Positions 31,056-40,633 are shown, numbered from the stretch's first letter. The stretch is 64,000 nt of DNA from an uncultured Lachnospiraceae bacterium (GCA_910577955.1 CAJTNC010000011.1:1-64000); one strand, 5' to 3'. Program-made: numbers and translations. The notes: a model not told the origin generated them from the letters alone.

Positions 31056-31913
31056 ATGCGGGTAGTGAAAGTTCTGAATAATTCGCTGGTGCTTGCACTG
31101 GATGAACGGGGAAGAGAAACCATACTGATGGGTAAAGGAATAGGCTTTCACAAAGCTTCCGGCTATGAGTTCGGACCGGAGGAGGTGGAGAAGGTGTTTG
31201 TGCTACACGACCGCTCGATCACCAGAAGTATTATTCAGCTGGCTGCCGAGACAGACAGCGTCTTTTTCGAGATCGGAAAGAATGTGATCGACTATGCCAT
31301 TGCCTCCTATCATATGAAAGTGCTCGATCATATCTATCTCTCCTTGACGGATCACTTGGCTTTTGCGGTGCGGCGGGCTAAAAAGGGAATCTTGGTTCCG
31401 AATTTTTATACGCAGGATATGCAGCGCTTTAATCCCAATGAATACCGGGTGGGACAGTATGCGTTAGAGCTTGTGAAGAGAGAAATGGGCGTGGAGCTTC
31501 CGGAGGATGAGGCCGGGAATATCGCGTTTCACTTTATCAATGCCCAAGAAGATCATCCCTACAATGAGAAAAATCGGAAGATCAAACAACTGACAGAGGA
31601 TGTGCTGGATCTGGTGAAGTATTATTATCAGCTGATCTACGACGAGGACAGTATCGCCTATTCCAGATATCTCACGCACATCAGATTGTTTGCACAGCGG
31701 TTGGTCTCCGGGCAGCAGCTGCCGGAGGACGATTCAAGACTGTTGTACGATCAGATCGCGCAGGTCTGCACATCGGAATTTTCCTGTGTGGAAAAGGTGA
31801 ACCGGTTTGTGAAGGAGCAGTTGGGCGTGGCGGTGACAAATCAGGAGGAGATGTATCTGGCGCTGCATATTCACAGAGTGCTGGAAGGAGGAAGGATCAA
31901 AGAGGAGGGCTGA
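31056..31913 (+). CDS. licT: BglG/LicT-family transcription antiterminator
   Basis: A 285-aa regulator. The N-terminal RNA-binding CAT domain (MRVVKVLNNSLVLALDERG, then KGIGFHKASG) is followed by two PRD domains with conserved histidines (DHIYLSLTDHLAFAVRR and FHFINAQ in PRD1; THIRLFAQRL and LHIHRV in PRD2) that are phosphorylated by HPr and EII. It binds the RAT at 27447 and prevents termination when the sugar is present. The start at 31056 is taken from family alignment; the ribosome site (GGTGGCGGG) is weak. A GGAGGGC-TGA-GCCCTCC hairpin covers its stop codon. Confidence 0.92.
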   Translation: MRVVKVLNNSLVLALDERGRETILMGKGIGFHKASGYEFGPEEVEKVFVLHDRSITRSIIQLAAETDSVFFEIGKNVIDYAIASYHMKVLDHIYLSLTDHLAFAVRRAKKGILVPNFYTQDMQRFNPNEYRVGQYALELVKREMGVELPEDEAGNIAFHFINAQEDHPYNEKNRKIKQLTEDVLDLVKYYYQLIYDEDSIAYSRYLTHIRLFAQRLVSGQQLPEDDSRLLYDQIAQVCTSEFSCVEKVNRFVKEQLGVAVTNQEEMYLALHIHRVLEGGRIKEEG

Positions 31914-31920
31914 GCCCTCC
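31904..31920. other. GC-rich hairpin over the licT stop codon
   Basis: GGAGGGC and GCCCTCC flank TGA, the stop codon. It lies between convergent genes and may act as a bidirectional terminator or insulator, although no T-run follows. Confidence 0.45.
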
Positions 31921-31931
31921 GGCATCGTTTA

Positions 31932-32621
31932 TCACCCGAGATCCTTCGTCTCCGCGTTATAGACGGAAAAGTATACGGATAATACGGCGCATGCCATCAA
32001 AAGAACATAGAACGGTACGCTTCCGGAAAGAGTGGCTTCCCCGATATTGCCCTGAGTTAAGCAGGCGATGATGACGGAAGTCACGATGACGGTTTTGGAT
32101 GATTTTTTCAGCATGCCGGTGAACAGGGAGATGTAGCTGATGCTGACCATCGCGGCGGAACTTAAAATCATATCAAGCCAGTAGGGCAGGGCGCCGCTTA
32201 AAATATCCGTCGTGACGATGCCGGTCATGGGGCGCGTTAGGGTGAGAAAGACGCAGAGGCACAGTTTGCTGAATAAGAGCGATGCAAAGCTAAAGATCCA
32301 GACTGCCGCGATCTGGGAGAACAGGATCTTTCTGCGATTTATGGGATAGGAGAACATCAGATCCATAGTCCTTTTTTTGTAGGAATCGATGGTAAACGCA
32401 GAGATCATCACCCCTGTAAAAATGATAAAGGTCAGGTGCGTAAAAAGATCGATGGAAGTTCTTATCATGCTCTTTCCGCTTAGCAATGGAGGCCCTGCAA
32501 TTTCCAGTTCTCTTGCCATGGCAATCATAAAAATCTGTAGAATGACAGTTATGACAACAGTGATCAACATATATTTTTTGATATGATTCTTTTTCCATTC
32601 AAGCCTGATGAGTTTCAGCAT
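31932..32621 (-). CDS. ABC-2 type permease subunit (lantibiotic-immunity-like)
   Basis: A 229-aa membrane protein with six hydrophobic segments, starting MLKLIRLEWKKNHIKKY, a typical ABC-2/BcrB-like N-terminus. It is the membrane part of the exporter whose ATPase is the preceding gene, with a 23-bp overlap. The start at 32621 has GGAGG 9 bp upstream. Together with the kinase and regulator upstream it forms a typical peptide-antibiotic sensing and immunity set; the substrate is not known. Confidence 0.8.
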   Translation of the reverse strand: MLKLIRLEWKKNHIKKYMLITVVITVILQIFMIAMARELEIAGPPLLSGKSMIRTSIDLFTHLTFIIFTGVMISAFTIDSYKKRTMDLMFSYPINRRKILFSQIAAVWIFSFASLLFSKLCLCVFLTLTRPMTGIVTTDILSGALPYWLDMILSSAAMVSISYISLFTGMLKKSSKTVIVTSVIIACLTQGNIGEATLSGSVPFYVLLMACAVLSVYFSVYNAETKDLG

Positions 32622-33537
32622 CACCATTCACCTCCATTGTTAATTTTAAAAAGTAGTCTTCCAGTGTTTCCGCTTTTCTGCCGAGGGCATTCACCGGAAC
32701 GTCGTTCAGCGCAAGCGTTCTGGAGAGTTCCTGCATGTTGACAGAAGTGTCATAAATGCGGATCTGCCCGTCTCCGATTATTTTAAAATTAGTAAGACAG
32801 AGTTTTTCGTGCAGTACATAGGCGGCGCGGCGGGGATCTGACACGGATAATTCGATGAAGCCCAGATTCATCTGCTCAATCTCCCGGATACTGCTTTCCT
32901 TGATAAGTCTGCCGCGGTTGATCACGCCGATGGTGTCGGCGATGCTCTCGATCTCGGAGAGAATGTGTGTGGAAATCATAATGGTAGTGCCGTATTCCGC
33001 ACATAACATTTTAAACAGGTTGCGGATCTGACGCATACCGGCGGGATCGAGCCCGTTTGTAGGCTCGTCCAGAATCAGCAGCTCCGGTCTGCAGAGGATG
33101 GCGCGGGCGATGCCGAGGCGTTCCTTCATGCCGAGAGAGTAGTTTTTCACGGGCTTTGATGCTGCGTCTGTAAGTTCCAGCATTTCCAGAGCCTTTTCGA
33201 TGCTGCCGTGGTGGTGATAGCCCATGTATTCGGCGTGGAGCTGCAGGTTTTGGTAGCCGCTCATGTGATCGTAGAAGACGGGAAATTCGATGATGCTTCC
33301 CATTCGCTTTAACGGCTCTGTGGATTTCGGCGTCAGGACTTCTCCGAAGATATCAATGCTTCCGAAGGTGGGTTTCCAAAGGTTTGTGATCATTTTCATG
33401 ATCGTGGTTTTGCCCGCGCCGTTGGGGCCAAGGAACCCGTAGATTTCTCCCTTTTTAATGTGGAGATCGACGTCTTTTACAAGTTCCTTGCCGCCGATGG
33501 TTTTTGTCAGTTTGTCTGTCTGCAAAATATATGGCAT
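32599..33537 (-). CDS. ABC transporter ATP-binding protein (BcrA-like)
   Basis: A 312-aa ATPase. Walker A is GPNGAGKTT (about residues 38-46), the signature is YSLGMKERLGIA, Walker B is LLILDEP, and the H-loop is STHILSE. The C-terminal extension of about 90 residues with a KAETLEDYFLKLTME end is typical of the BcrA/bacitracin-lantibiotic resistance group. It powers the adjacent permease. AAGGAGG precedes the start. It lies 82 bp downstream of the histidine kinase gene. Confidence 0.9.
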   Translation of the reverse strand: MPYILQTDKLTKTIGGKELVKDVDLHIKKGEIYGFLGPNGAGKTTIMKMITNLWKPTFGSIDIFGEVLTPKSTEPLKRMGSIIEFPVFYDHMSGYQNLQLHAEYMGYHHHGSIEKALEMLELTDAASKPVKNYSLGMKERLGIARAILCRPELLILDEPTNGLDPAGMRQIRNLFKMLCAEYGTTIMISTHILSEIESIADTIGVINRGRLIKESSIREIEQMNLGFIELSVSDPRRAAYVLHEKLCLTNFKIIGDGQIRIYDTSVNMQELSRTLALNDVPVNALGRKAETLEDYFLKLTMEVNGDAETHQA

Positions 33538-33619
33538 ATTCTCTGCCTCCTTTCAGGGAACTTTTTGTTTCCTGATATCTATTGTAGCGGCACGGATTTT
33601 CAAAACTGTTGCGCAAATC

Positions 33620-34585
33620 TTACAAATTTCTTTCGTTGTATATTTTTTGCGGGCAGTAGGGCAGGCGGAGCGTGAACACAGTCTTCACATAAGGAGTGCT
33701 CTCTAAAAGGATATCCCCGTCTAGCTGCTGCGCCAAGTTTCTTGCGATGGTAAGCCCGAGGCCGTTGCCCTGTATATTGCGGCTGCGGGAATCTTCCATG
33801 GTAAAGAGACGGTCGAATACGGTTTCTGCAAAGGCTTTGTCGATGCCCTGTCCTTTATCGATGATACCCACAGTTACAAAGTTATCCTCGGTTTTTAGTG
33901 AGATTCCGATATACTTGCCCTCCGAACCGTAACGGATCACGTTGGAGATCAGATTGAAGAGGATGCGTCTGAGGACATCCCTGTTGCTTTCGATGCAGAC
34001 GGCGTGGTCAGGCAGGTCGATATCCACCTGAAAGTCCGCTTTGGAGAGAAGTTCATAGAAATCCAGAATACATTCCCGACATATTTCGCAGAGATCCGTT
34101 CCGGTGAGGGAAAGATCCATATCGCCGGCTTCTGTCTTTGCCAGCGTGAAAAACTCATCGATCAAGGCCATAACGCTTTTCGCCTTTGCCTCGGTTTTTG
34201 CCATCATTTCTTCGGAAGCATTGCCGCTTATCCGCATGATCTCAAGATAACCTAAAATGACGGTCATGGGTGTTTTGATATCATGGGAGATGTTGGAGAG
34301 CATTTTTTTGGAAGCCATCTCAAAGCGGCGTTCTTTGGCCTTTACTTTTCGGTGGCGCTCCAACAGGCGGTTGATCTGCGCCGCCAGTTCCATCAGTTCC
34401 GTATTGTCGGTAAAGACCATAACGCTTTCATCCGTGTCGTGGTCCGTTATGTTCTTTAAGGTGTTGCGGATCTTTTTCAAGTCCTTCCGGATGCCGCTGC
34501 GGTATGAGATCCGCTGGCAGCAGATCACGATGATAAGAGAGACGATGCACAGGCAAAGAAAGAAGATAGCGGTTTCACAGTTCAT
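33620..34585 (-). CDS. Sensor histidine kinase
   Basis: A 321-aa kinase with a single N-terminal membrane segment (about residues 5-24) and almost no external part, so it probably senses within the membrane or through the transporter. The phosphoacceptor is in SNISHDIKTPMTVILGYLE (His about residue 108). ATPase boxes are NLISNVIRYG (N), DKGQGI (G1) and NGLGLTIA (G2). The 4-bp overlap with the regulator gene shows coupling. Such short-sensor kinases commonly control the neighbouring BcrAB-like exporter. Confidence 0.9.
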   Translation of the reverse strand: MNCETAIFFLCLCIVSLIIVICCQRISYRSGIRKDLKKIRNTLKNITDHDTDESVMVFTDNTELMELAAQINRLLERHRKVKAKERRFEMASKKMLSNISHDIKTPMTVILGYLEIMRISGNASEEMMAKTEAKAKSVMALIDEFFTLAKTEAGDMDLSLTGTDLCEICRECILDFYELLSKADFQVDIDLPDHAVCIESNRDVLRRILFNLISNVIRYGSEGKYIGISLKTEDNFVTVGIIDKGQGIDKAFAETVFDRLFTMEDSRSRNIQGNGLGLTIARNLAQQLDGDILLESTPYVKTVFTLRLPYCPQKIYNERNL

Positions 34586-35280
34586 GACAGTTCCCCCAGC
34601 TTGTAGCCGATGCCCCAGACTGTAAGGATATATTTCGGATTGCGGGAATCGTCCTCTATTTTATTGCGCAGCCTGCTGATATGCACGTTTACGGCATTTT
34701 CGTCCCCGAACCAGACATCGTTCCAGACAAGAGAATAGATCTGTTCCTTGGTGTACACTCTCTTAGGATTTTGTAAAAACAATTTGAGAATTTCAAATTC
34801 CTTTGCGGTCAGTTCGACGGCCTCTCCTCTTTTGGTCAGAGTATAGTCTGAGAGGTTCAGGGAAAGATCACCGACGGTAAGGGCGGCAGGCTCTGCCATG
34901 ACAGCGGTGTCATATTGCATCGTACGGCGCAGGGTTGCCTTGATTCTTGCCAGAACTTCCACAACGGAAAAGGGCTTTGTGATATAGTCGTCGGCGCCGA
35001 GGCCGAGCCCTAAGGCTTTGTCGCTCTCGGTGTCTTTGGCGGAGATAATGATGATCGGGACAAAACTGTTTTTTCGGATATACCGCATGACTTCCATGCC
35101 GCTTCTTTTCGGAATCATAAGATCCAGAAGGACAAGGTCAAAGGCGGCGGCATCGAATTTGAGACAGGCGTCAAGTCCGTCAAAGGCGCAGGTTATATCA
35201 TAGTTTTCCGTAATCAGGTAGTTTTTTAACATTTCGCTGATTTCCGGGTCGTCTTCGATAAGAAGAATGTTGTAGTTCAT
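34582..35280 (-). CDS. OmpR-family response regulator
   Basis: A 232-aa regulator. The receiver has the acidic pair in IEDD, the phosphoacceptor Asp in LVLLDLMIPKRSG (about residue 52) and the Lys in TKPFS. The C-terminal winged helix runs from about residue 128 (LTAKEFEILKLFLQNPKRVYTKEQI, then VNVHISRLRNKIE). The start at 35280 is the usual position for the family; AAAGGA lies 11 bp upstream. First gene of the regulator-kinase-ABC set. Confidence 0.93.
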   Translation of the reverse strand: MNYNILLIEDDPEISEMLKNYLITENYDITCAFDGLDACLKFDAAAFDLVLLDLMIPKRSGMEVMRYIRKNSFVPIIIISAKDTESDKALGLGLGADDYITKPFSVVEVLARIKATLRRTMQYDTAVMAEPAALTVGDLSLNLSDYTLTKRGEAVELTAKEFEILKLFLQNPKRVYTKEQIYSLVWNDVWFGDENAVNVHISRLRNKIEDDSRNPKYILTVWGIGYKLGELS

Positions 35281-35499
35281 GGCATCAGGATTCCTTTGTT
35301 TTATTTTGGTTTGCATTCGCTGATCGGGGGTTAAAGATCGGTCATGGAATGCATAAGTATATTTTACACCTAATGGTGGGGGTTGGGTTTTAAAATTTAC
35401 CAAATGATTTTGGAATTTGACAGAATTTATGATAAACTATTTATGGACACGGTTACTGTGGTGTGGGAGATTGGGTGATGGAGGAAGAGAGCAGGTATC

Positions 35500-36093
35500 A
35501 TGAAACAAAATCAAACGATTGACTACTACAACAAAAACGCAGGCAATTTCGCGGCCGAAACCGCTTATGTCAATTTTGTACAAAACCAGAAAAGATTTAC
35601 TGACAAATTGCCGATAGACGCAGCAATTCTGGATTTCGGCTGTGGTTCCGGGCGTGATACTAAATATTTTATATCACAGGGATATCAGGTTGACGCAGCG
35701 GACGGTTCCGTTGAACTCTGCAAACTGGCAAGCCTACACACCGGAATAAAAGTTAAACATATGCTTTTTCACGAGCTGTCAGAAGCAGACAAGTACGACG
35801 GTATCTGGGCCTGCTCGTCTATTTTGCATCTTCCGCCGAACGAACTCCCGGACGTAATGCGGAAAATGATAACGGCGCTGAAGCAGAATGGAATTATTTA
35901 TACTTCTTTTAAATACGGAACTTTTGCGGGAGAGAGAAACGGACGCTATTTTACGGATATGACAGAAGAGACTTTTGAGGAATTCCTGAAACAGATTAAA
36001 AATATCAAGATAGAAGAACAGTGGATCACATCAGATGTACGACCAAAACGGAGTGAAGAGAAATGGCTCAATTTAATTCTGCGGAAAGAATAG
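35500..36093 (+). CDS. Class I SAM-dependent methyltransferase
   Basis: A 197-aa enzyme. Motif I is AILDFGCGSGRDTKYF (about residues 45-60), with acidic motif II in VDAADGS and motif IV in GIWACSSILHLP. It resembles the small-molecule methyltransferases of the Methyltransf_11 type; the substrate is unknown. The last 31 bp overlap the start of the helicase gene, so the two may be expressed together. It could be a modification partner of that helicase, but the motif IV here is not of the DNA methyltransferase N/D-P-P-Y kind. Confidence 0.82.
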   Translation: MKQNQTIDYYNKNAGNFAAETAYVNFVQNQKRFTDKLPIDAAILDFGCGSGRDTKYFISQGYQVDAADGSVELCKLASLHTGIKVKHMLFHELSEADKYDGIWACSSILHLPPNELPDVMRKMITALKQNGIIYTSFKYGTFAGERNGRYFTDMTEETFEEFLKQIKNIKIEEQWITSDVRPKRSEEKWLNLILRKE

Positions 36094-38564
36094 AAGATTA
36101 TATGATGATAGAGCCGACGGATGTAATGACCGGAGGCGGAAACCAGAGTCGTTTTCTCTATTATCAGCTCAAGATCAGTATGATGAGGGCAAAGCAAATT
36201 GATATTATTGTCTCTTTCCTCATGGAATCAGGAGTCAAATTGATTTTGGGCGATATAAAAGCGGCTTTGGATCGCGGGGCGAAAGTGAGGATACTGACCG
36301 GGAATTATCTCGGTATCACACAGCCGTCGGCACTTTACTTGATCAAGAAAGAATTGGGTGATCGCGTGGATCTGCGGTTTTATTATGATAAGGGAAGGTC
36401 TTTTCATCCGAAATCCTATATTTTTCATTACGACAATATGGAAGAGATATACATCGGTTCTTCCAACATATCAAAAAGCGCTTTGACATCGGGGATCGAG
36501 TGGAATTATCGTTTTAACAGTATAGCTGACCGTGAGAATTTTCAGTTGTTCTACCATACTTTTGAAGATTTGTTTTTCCATCATTCTATCATAGTGGATG
36601 AGGAGGAATTGCGCCGCTATTCTAAAAACTGGCATAAACCGGCGGTATCGAAAGATTTAGCCGGATATGATGCTTTTGAAGAAGAGAAACATACAAATAT
36701 TGAAGCATTTTTTGAGCCGAGAGGCGCACAGATAGAGGCGTTGTATGCGTTGAAGAGCAGCAGGGCGGAGGGAGCGTCAAGGGGACTTGTTCAGGCGGCT
36801 ACCGGTGTGGGAAAAACGTATCTTGCAGCCTTCGATTCGGCAGAATTTGCCAGAGTGTTGTTTGTGGCGCATCGGGAAGAGATATTGGAGCAGGCGGCTT
36901 TGTCATTTAAAAATGTGAGGCAATCGGACGATTACGGCTTTTTTTACGGAAAGAAAAAAGATATCAATAAATCTGTTATTTTCGCATCAGTTGCGACGCT
37001 GGGGAGGACGGAGTATTTAAAGGAGGAATTTTTCCCGGAGGATTACTTTGATTATATTGTCATCGATGAGTTCCATCACGCGGTAACGGAGCAGTACAGA
37101 AGGATCGCAAACTATTTCAAGCCGCAGTTTATGTTGGGGCTCACGGCAACGCCGGAACGTATGGACGGGAAAAATATTTATGAAATTTGTGATTACAATG
37201 TACCCTATGAGATATCACTGAAAGAGGCGATTAACAAAGGGATACTGGTGCCGTTTCACTATTACGGGATTTATGATGAGACGGATTACTCGGGGCTGCG
37301 TCTTGTAAAAGGCAGGTATGACGAGAGGAAGTTGACAGAAATTTACAGGGACAATGCCATAAGATACGATCTGATCTATAAGCATTACATGAAATACCGT
37401 TCTGAAAGAGCGTTGGGCTTTTGTTGCTCCAGACAGCATGCGGAAAAGATGGCGGAGGAATTTTGCGTCAGAGGGATTCCGTCAATCGCTGTGTACAGTG
37501 ATGCGGACGGTGAGTTTTCGGAAGACAGGGATGTAGCAATTGAAAAGTTGAAAAAACGAGAGGTGAGAGTGATATTTTCAGTGGATATGTTTAATGAGGG
37601 ATTGGACATCCCCTCACTTGATATGGTAATGTTTCTGCGGCCTACGGAATCTCCGGTTGTGTTTTTGCAGCAGCTTGGACGGGGGCTTCGAGCATACAGG
37701 GGAAAAGAATACCTGAATGTTCTGGATTTTATCGGAAACTATGAAAGAGCAGGAAAAGCACCGCTTTTGCTTGCCGGCGGAAAGTTCTTTGGTGAGAGAA
37801 GAACGGACAGCTATCACGATATAGAGTATCCCGATGATTGTATTGTTGATTTTGATATCAGGCTGATCGATCTGTTTAGGGAATTGGATAAAAAATCGCT
37901 GACGATAAGGGAGCGTATCGGTCAGGAATATTATCGTGTGAAAGAATTGCTGGGGGGAAAGGTACCGTCCAGAATGGAACTGTTTACTTATATGGAGGAC
38001 GAGGTATATCAGTATTGCATGAAACATACGAAGGAGAATCCGTTCAGACATTATCTGGATTATCTGTATGGCATGGGGGAACTGTCGGAGGAAGAAAAGG
38101 AATTATTTGGAGGAATCGGGAAAGATTTTCTGAGTTTAATTGAAACGACTGATATGACCAAAGTATATAAAATGCCCGTCCTGTATTCATTTTATCATAA
38201 CGGTGATGTCTGTCTGGAAGTGACAGAGGAGGAAGTGCTTGCATGCTGGAAAGAATTTTTTGACAGAAATAAAAACTGGCAAGATTTTTCAGATGGGATC
38301 ACCTATGAAGAATATAAAAATATGTCCGATAAACAGCATCTGACAAAAGCAAAGACCATGCCGATCAGATTTTTAAAAGAGTCAGGTAAAGGCTTTTTTG
38401 TAGAGAAGGAAGGATACGCGCTGGCAGTCAGAGAGGACTTGAGGTCTGTTATAAAAAGCAATGCCTTCCGTGTCCATATGAAAGACATTCTGGAATACCG
38501 AACGATGGATTATTATCGGAGACGGTATCACGAAAAATGCACTGACAATATAAGTATGATTTGA
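36063..38564 (+). CDS. PLD-domain SF2 helicase
   Basis: An 833-aa protein. The N-terminal phospholipase D-type domain carries FHPKSYIF and GSSNISKSAL (H-x-K...G-S-x-N, about residues 118-145), one HKD half. A superfamily 2 helicase core follows: Walker A ATGVGKT (about 245), DEFHH in the DEAH position (about 335), TATPER (motif III) and QQLGRGLR (motif VI, about 536). A C-terminal domain of about 250 residues resembles DUF3427-type tails. Such proteins may cut and unwind DNA in repair or phage defence; the role here is inference. It overlaps the methyltransferase gene. Confidence 0.82.
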   Translation: MAQFNSAERIEDYMMIEPTDVMTGGGNQSRFLYYQLKISMMRAKQIDIIVSFLMESGVKLILGDIKAALDRGAKVRILTGNYLGITQPSALYLIKKELGDRVDLRFYYDKGRSFHPKSYIFHYDNMEEIYIGSSNISKSALTSGIEWNYRFNSIADRENFQLFYHTFEDLFFHHSIIVDEEELRRYSKNWHKPAVSKDLAGYDAFEEEKHTNIEAFFEPRGAQIEALYALKSSRAEGASRGLVQAATGVGKTYLAAFDSAEFARVLFVAHREEILEQAALSFKNVRQSDDYGFFYGKKKDINKSVIFASVATLGRTEYLKEEFFPEDYFDYIVIDEFHHAVTEQYRRIANYFKPQFMLGLTATPERMDGKNIYEICDYNVPYEISLKEAINKGILVPFHYYGIYDETDYSGLRLVKGRYDERKLTEIYRDNAIRYDLIYKHYMKYRSERALGFCCSRQHAEKMAEEFCVRGIPSIAVYSDADGEFSEDRDVAIEKLKKREVRVIFSVDMFNEGLDIPSLDMVMFLRPTESPVVFLQQLGRGLRAYRGKEYLNVLDFIGNYERAGKAPLLLAGGKFFGERRTDSYHDIEYPDDCIVDFDIRLIDLFRELDKKSLTIRERIGQEYYRVKELLGGKVPSRMELFTYMEDEVYQYCMKHTKENPFRHYLDYLYGMGELSEEEKELFGGIGKDFLSLIETTDMTKVYKMPVLYSFYHNGDVCLEVTEEEVLACWKEFFDRNKNWQDFSDGITYEEYKNMSDKQHLTKAKTMPIRFLKESGKGFFVEKEGYALAVREDLRSVIKSNAFRVHMKDILEYRTMDYYRRRYHEKCTDNISMI

Positions 38565-38609
38565 GATGGAATATAAATATCAACATATCAGAAATGGGGA
38601 GACAAAACC

Positions 38610-38871
38610 ATGAGTCTGAAAAACACAAGCAAATATTTAAGCCTCATCCTGCGCCACAAGCCCGAGACCATAGGCATTATTCTCGATGAGCACGGCTGTG
38701 AAAGTTGGGAGGCGTCACGGGAAACCGGTTCTCTATACGATAAAGTCCGGTGAGATGTATGCGGACGGTTATCCATTCTTTTTATCAAAAAACGGCGTAT
38801 GGCTGACCAAGGAAGTGCCGGCTAGATACTTAAAAAGACAGACGGATGCAGCAGAGGAGATTGAAAACTGA
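38610..38871 (+). pseudogene. kptA: kptA (RNA 2'-phosphotransferase) remnant with internal deletion
   Basis: The first frame reads MSLKNTSKYLSLILRHKPET then IGIILDEHG, the exact start of KptA/Tpt1. A second frame (+1, from about 38686) reads KVGRRHGKPVLYTIKSGEM then YADGYPFFLSKNGVWLTKEV, the conserved KptA C-terminus. KptA is normally about 180 aa; the middle (roughly 100 residues including the first catalytic segments) is missing, and the junction near GAAAGTTGGGAGGCG also shifts frame, so the first frame stops soon after. The gene is therefore inactive. A dispersed-repeat end begins 9 bp after its stop. Confidence 0.85.
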
Positions 38872-38879
38872 TAGGTATG

Positions 38880-38934
38880 GATGCGTAAATTTTGCACAAG
38901 CAAAGCGATAGAATCTGGGGTTTCGAAATTGCCT
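38880..38934 (+). repeat. Dispersed repeat, single right end (copy E)
   Basis: GATGCGTAAATTTTGCACAA, then GCAAAGCGATAGAATCTGGGGTTTCGAAATTGCCT, matches the right end of the 210-bp repeat family. It lies between the broken kptA and the EFR1 gene, which suggests repeat-associated rearrangement. Confidence 0.65.
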
Positions 38935-38965
38935 GAAGAAATTATATTCTAAAAGGAGGCAGATC

Positions 38966-39730
38966 ATGTCAGTTTATGAAATTACATTCAGTCCCACCGG
39001 GGGGACAAAAAAAGCAGCGGATATTTTCACGAAATCTTTCAGCCCGGAAAGCACATATGTTGACCTTGCCAGTCAAAAAACAGATTGTTCCGCCTATTCT
39101 TTTCAGTCGGAAGATATCTGCATCGTATCCGTTCCATCCTACGGCGGGCGGGTTCCCGATGTTGCCGTAAGAAGGCTTAAACAGATGAAAGGAGACGGAG
39201 CAAAGACGGTATTGATCGTGGTATACGGCAACAGACACTATGACGATACCTTTGCGGAACTGCAGGATGTATTGGAGGAGGCAGGCTTTATATGTATCGC
39301 AGGAGTGGCTGCGATAGCCGAGCATTCGATCATGCGTCAGTTTGCGGCGAATCGTCCGAATGAGCGGGACGAAAAGGAACTGGCTGAGTTTGCGCGCCGT
39401 GTCCGCTTGGCGGTGGAGGAAGGGAACATATCTGGTGATTTGAAACTGCCCGGAAACCGCCCCTACCGTGAATACGGCGGCGTGCCGATGAAACCTCAGG
39501 CGGGAAAGGCCTGTGTGCGCTGCGGCTATTGTGTGGGAGAGTGTCCGGTAGGAGCTATTTCTGCCCTTGATCCGTCTCAGACCGATACCAAAACCTGCAT
39601 TTCCTGTATGCGCTGCATAGCAGTCTGTCCGCAGAAAGCCAGAAGCGTCAGCAAAGCGCTGCTCACCGCAGGCAGCATGAAACTGAAAAAGGCATGCAGC
39701 GGCTATAAGGAGAATGAACTGTTTTTATGA
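38966..39730 (+). CDS. EFR1-family flavodoxin-ferredoxin fusion
   Basis: A 254-aa protein. The N-terminus is a flavodoxin-like fold with the FMN phosphate loop FSPTGGTKKAAD (residues 8-19) and VVYGNRHYDD. The C-terminus has two [4Fe-4S] motifs, CVRCGYCVGECP (about 185-196) and CISCMRCIAVCP (about 211-222). EFR1 proteins are common in anaerobic Clostridia and are assumed to shuttle electrons; partners are unknown. It has an AAGGAGG site and is separated from the RpiR gene by about 30 bp. Confidence 0.88.
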   Translation: MSVYEITFSPTGGTKKAADIFTKSFSPESTYVDLASQKTDCSAYSFQSEDICIVSVPSYGGRVPDVAVRRLKQMKGDGAKTVLIVVYGNRHYDDTFAELQDVLEEAGFICIAGVAAIAEHSIMRQFAANRPNERDEKELAEFARRVRLAVEEGNISGDLKLPGNRPYREYGGVPMKPQAGKACVRCGYCVGECPVGAISALDPSQTDTKTCISCMRCIAVCPQKARSVSKALLTAGSMKLKKACSGYKENELFL

Positions 39731-39760
39731 GCAAATGATCCGTATCACAAGGAGATGTCT

Positions 39761-40633
39761 ATGCTGTTAGAAAAACTGGAGCAGGGAGCCAATTTCACCA
39801 ATCATGAAAAGGATGTGGCGCGATACATATTGGATCATCCTGACAAAGCGCCCGGAATGTCTTCCGCAGAGCTTGCGGAGGCTTCCTTTACGAGCAAGGC
39901 GACGGTGGTACGCCTTTGTAAAAAACTGGGACTTACGGGATATCAGGAATTCCGGTTGAAGCTGGTGGAGGAGATAGGGCAGAAAAACAGGCTTGCCAGA
40001 ATGCTTGAGGGAGAGCCGATTCATGATAAGAGCACTTACACGGATATTATCAACACTCTGCCGGGGCTCTACGATAAGGCTGTGACTAATACCAGACTTT
40101 CTCTTGATAAAAACAGTATGAACCGGATACGCAACATGCTGCAGCGGGTAGAGTGCATCGACATTTACGGCGCCGGGATCAGTTATATTCTGGCACAGTC
40201 GGCAGCGTTCAAGTTTGCCACGCTGGGGGTGGAAAGTTCCGCCTACGAGAGCATCAACGGGCACTATCTGGCGGCGAGAAAAAACAGAAAGACGATTGCG
40301 TTCCTGATCAGTTTTACCGGTGCAAACCGGACGATGATCCGTACCGCCAGATATCTGCGCAAAGCTACAAACAATTACGTGGTGGGAATCATGGGGCCGC
40401 ACAACGAAGTGATCAGGAGGGAATGCCATGAGGTCGTGGAGATCCCTAATCGTGACTCTCTGGTAAGTCTGGATGTGATCACTTCTTTTTCGGCGGCAAA
40501 CTATGTGATCGATATATTGTTTTCCCTGCTGTTGTCAAAGTGCTACCACGAGCATGCAAAGTCTTCGCTAGAAATGCTGCAGCACATGGATCTGCTTTTG
40601 GACAGACAAAATACCTGCGGGGAAGAAGTATGA
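39761..40633 (+). CDS. MurR/RpiR-family regulator
   Basis: A 290-aa regulator. The N-terminal HTH_6 domain contains SSAELAEASFTSKATVVRLCKKLG (about residues 32-56). The C-terminal SIS domain (IDIYGAGISYILAQSAAFKFA, about 127-147) binds phosphosugars. It probably controls the downstream PTS and GH1 genes in response to a sugar phosphate. The start at 39761 is preferred because the ATG at 39755 overlaps the AAGGAG site. A strong terminator separates it from the PTS gene. Confidence 0.88.
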   Translation: MLLEKLEQGANFTNHEKDVARYILDHPDKAPGMSSAELAEASFTSKATVVRLCKKLGLTGYQEFRLKLVEEIGQKNRLARMLEGEPIHDKSTYTDIINTLPGLYDKAVTNTRLSLDKNSMNRIRNMLQRVECIDIYGAGISYILAQSAAFKFATLGVESSAYESINGHYLAARKNRKTIAFLISFTGANRTMIRTARYLRKATNNYVVGIMGPHNEVIRRECHEVVEIPNRDSLVSLDVITSFSAANYVIDILFSLLLSKCYHEHAKSSLEMLQHMDLLLDRQNTCGEEV

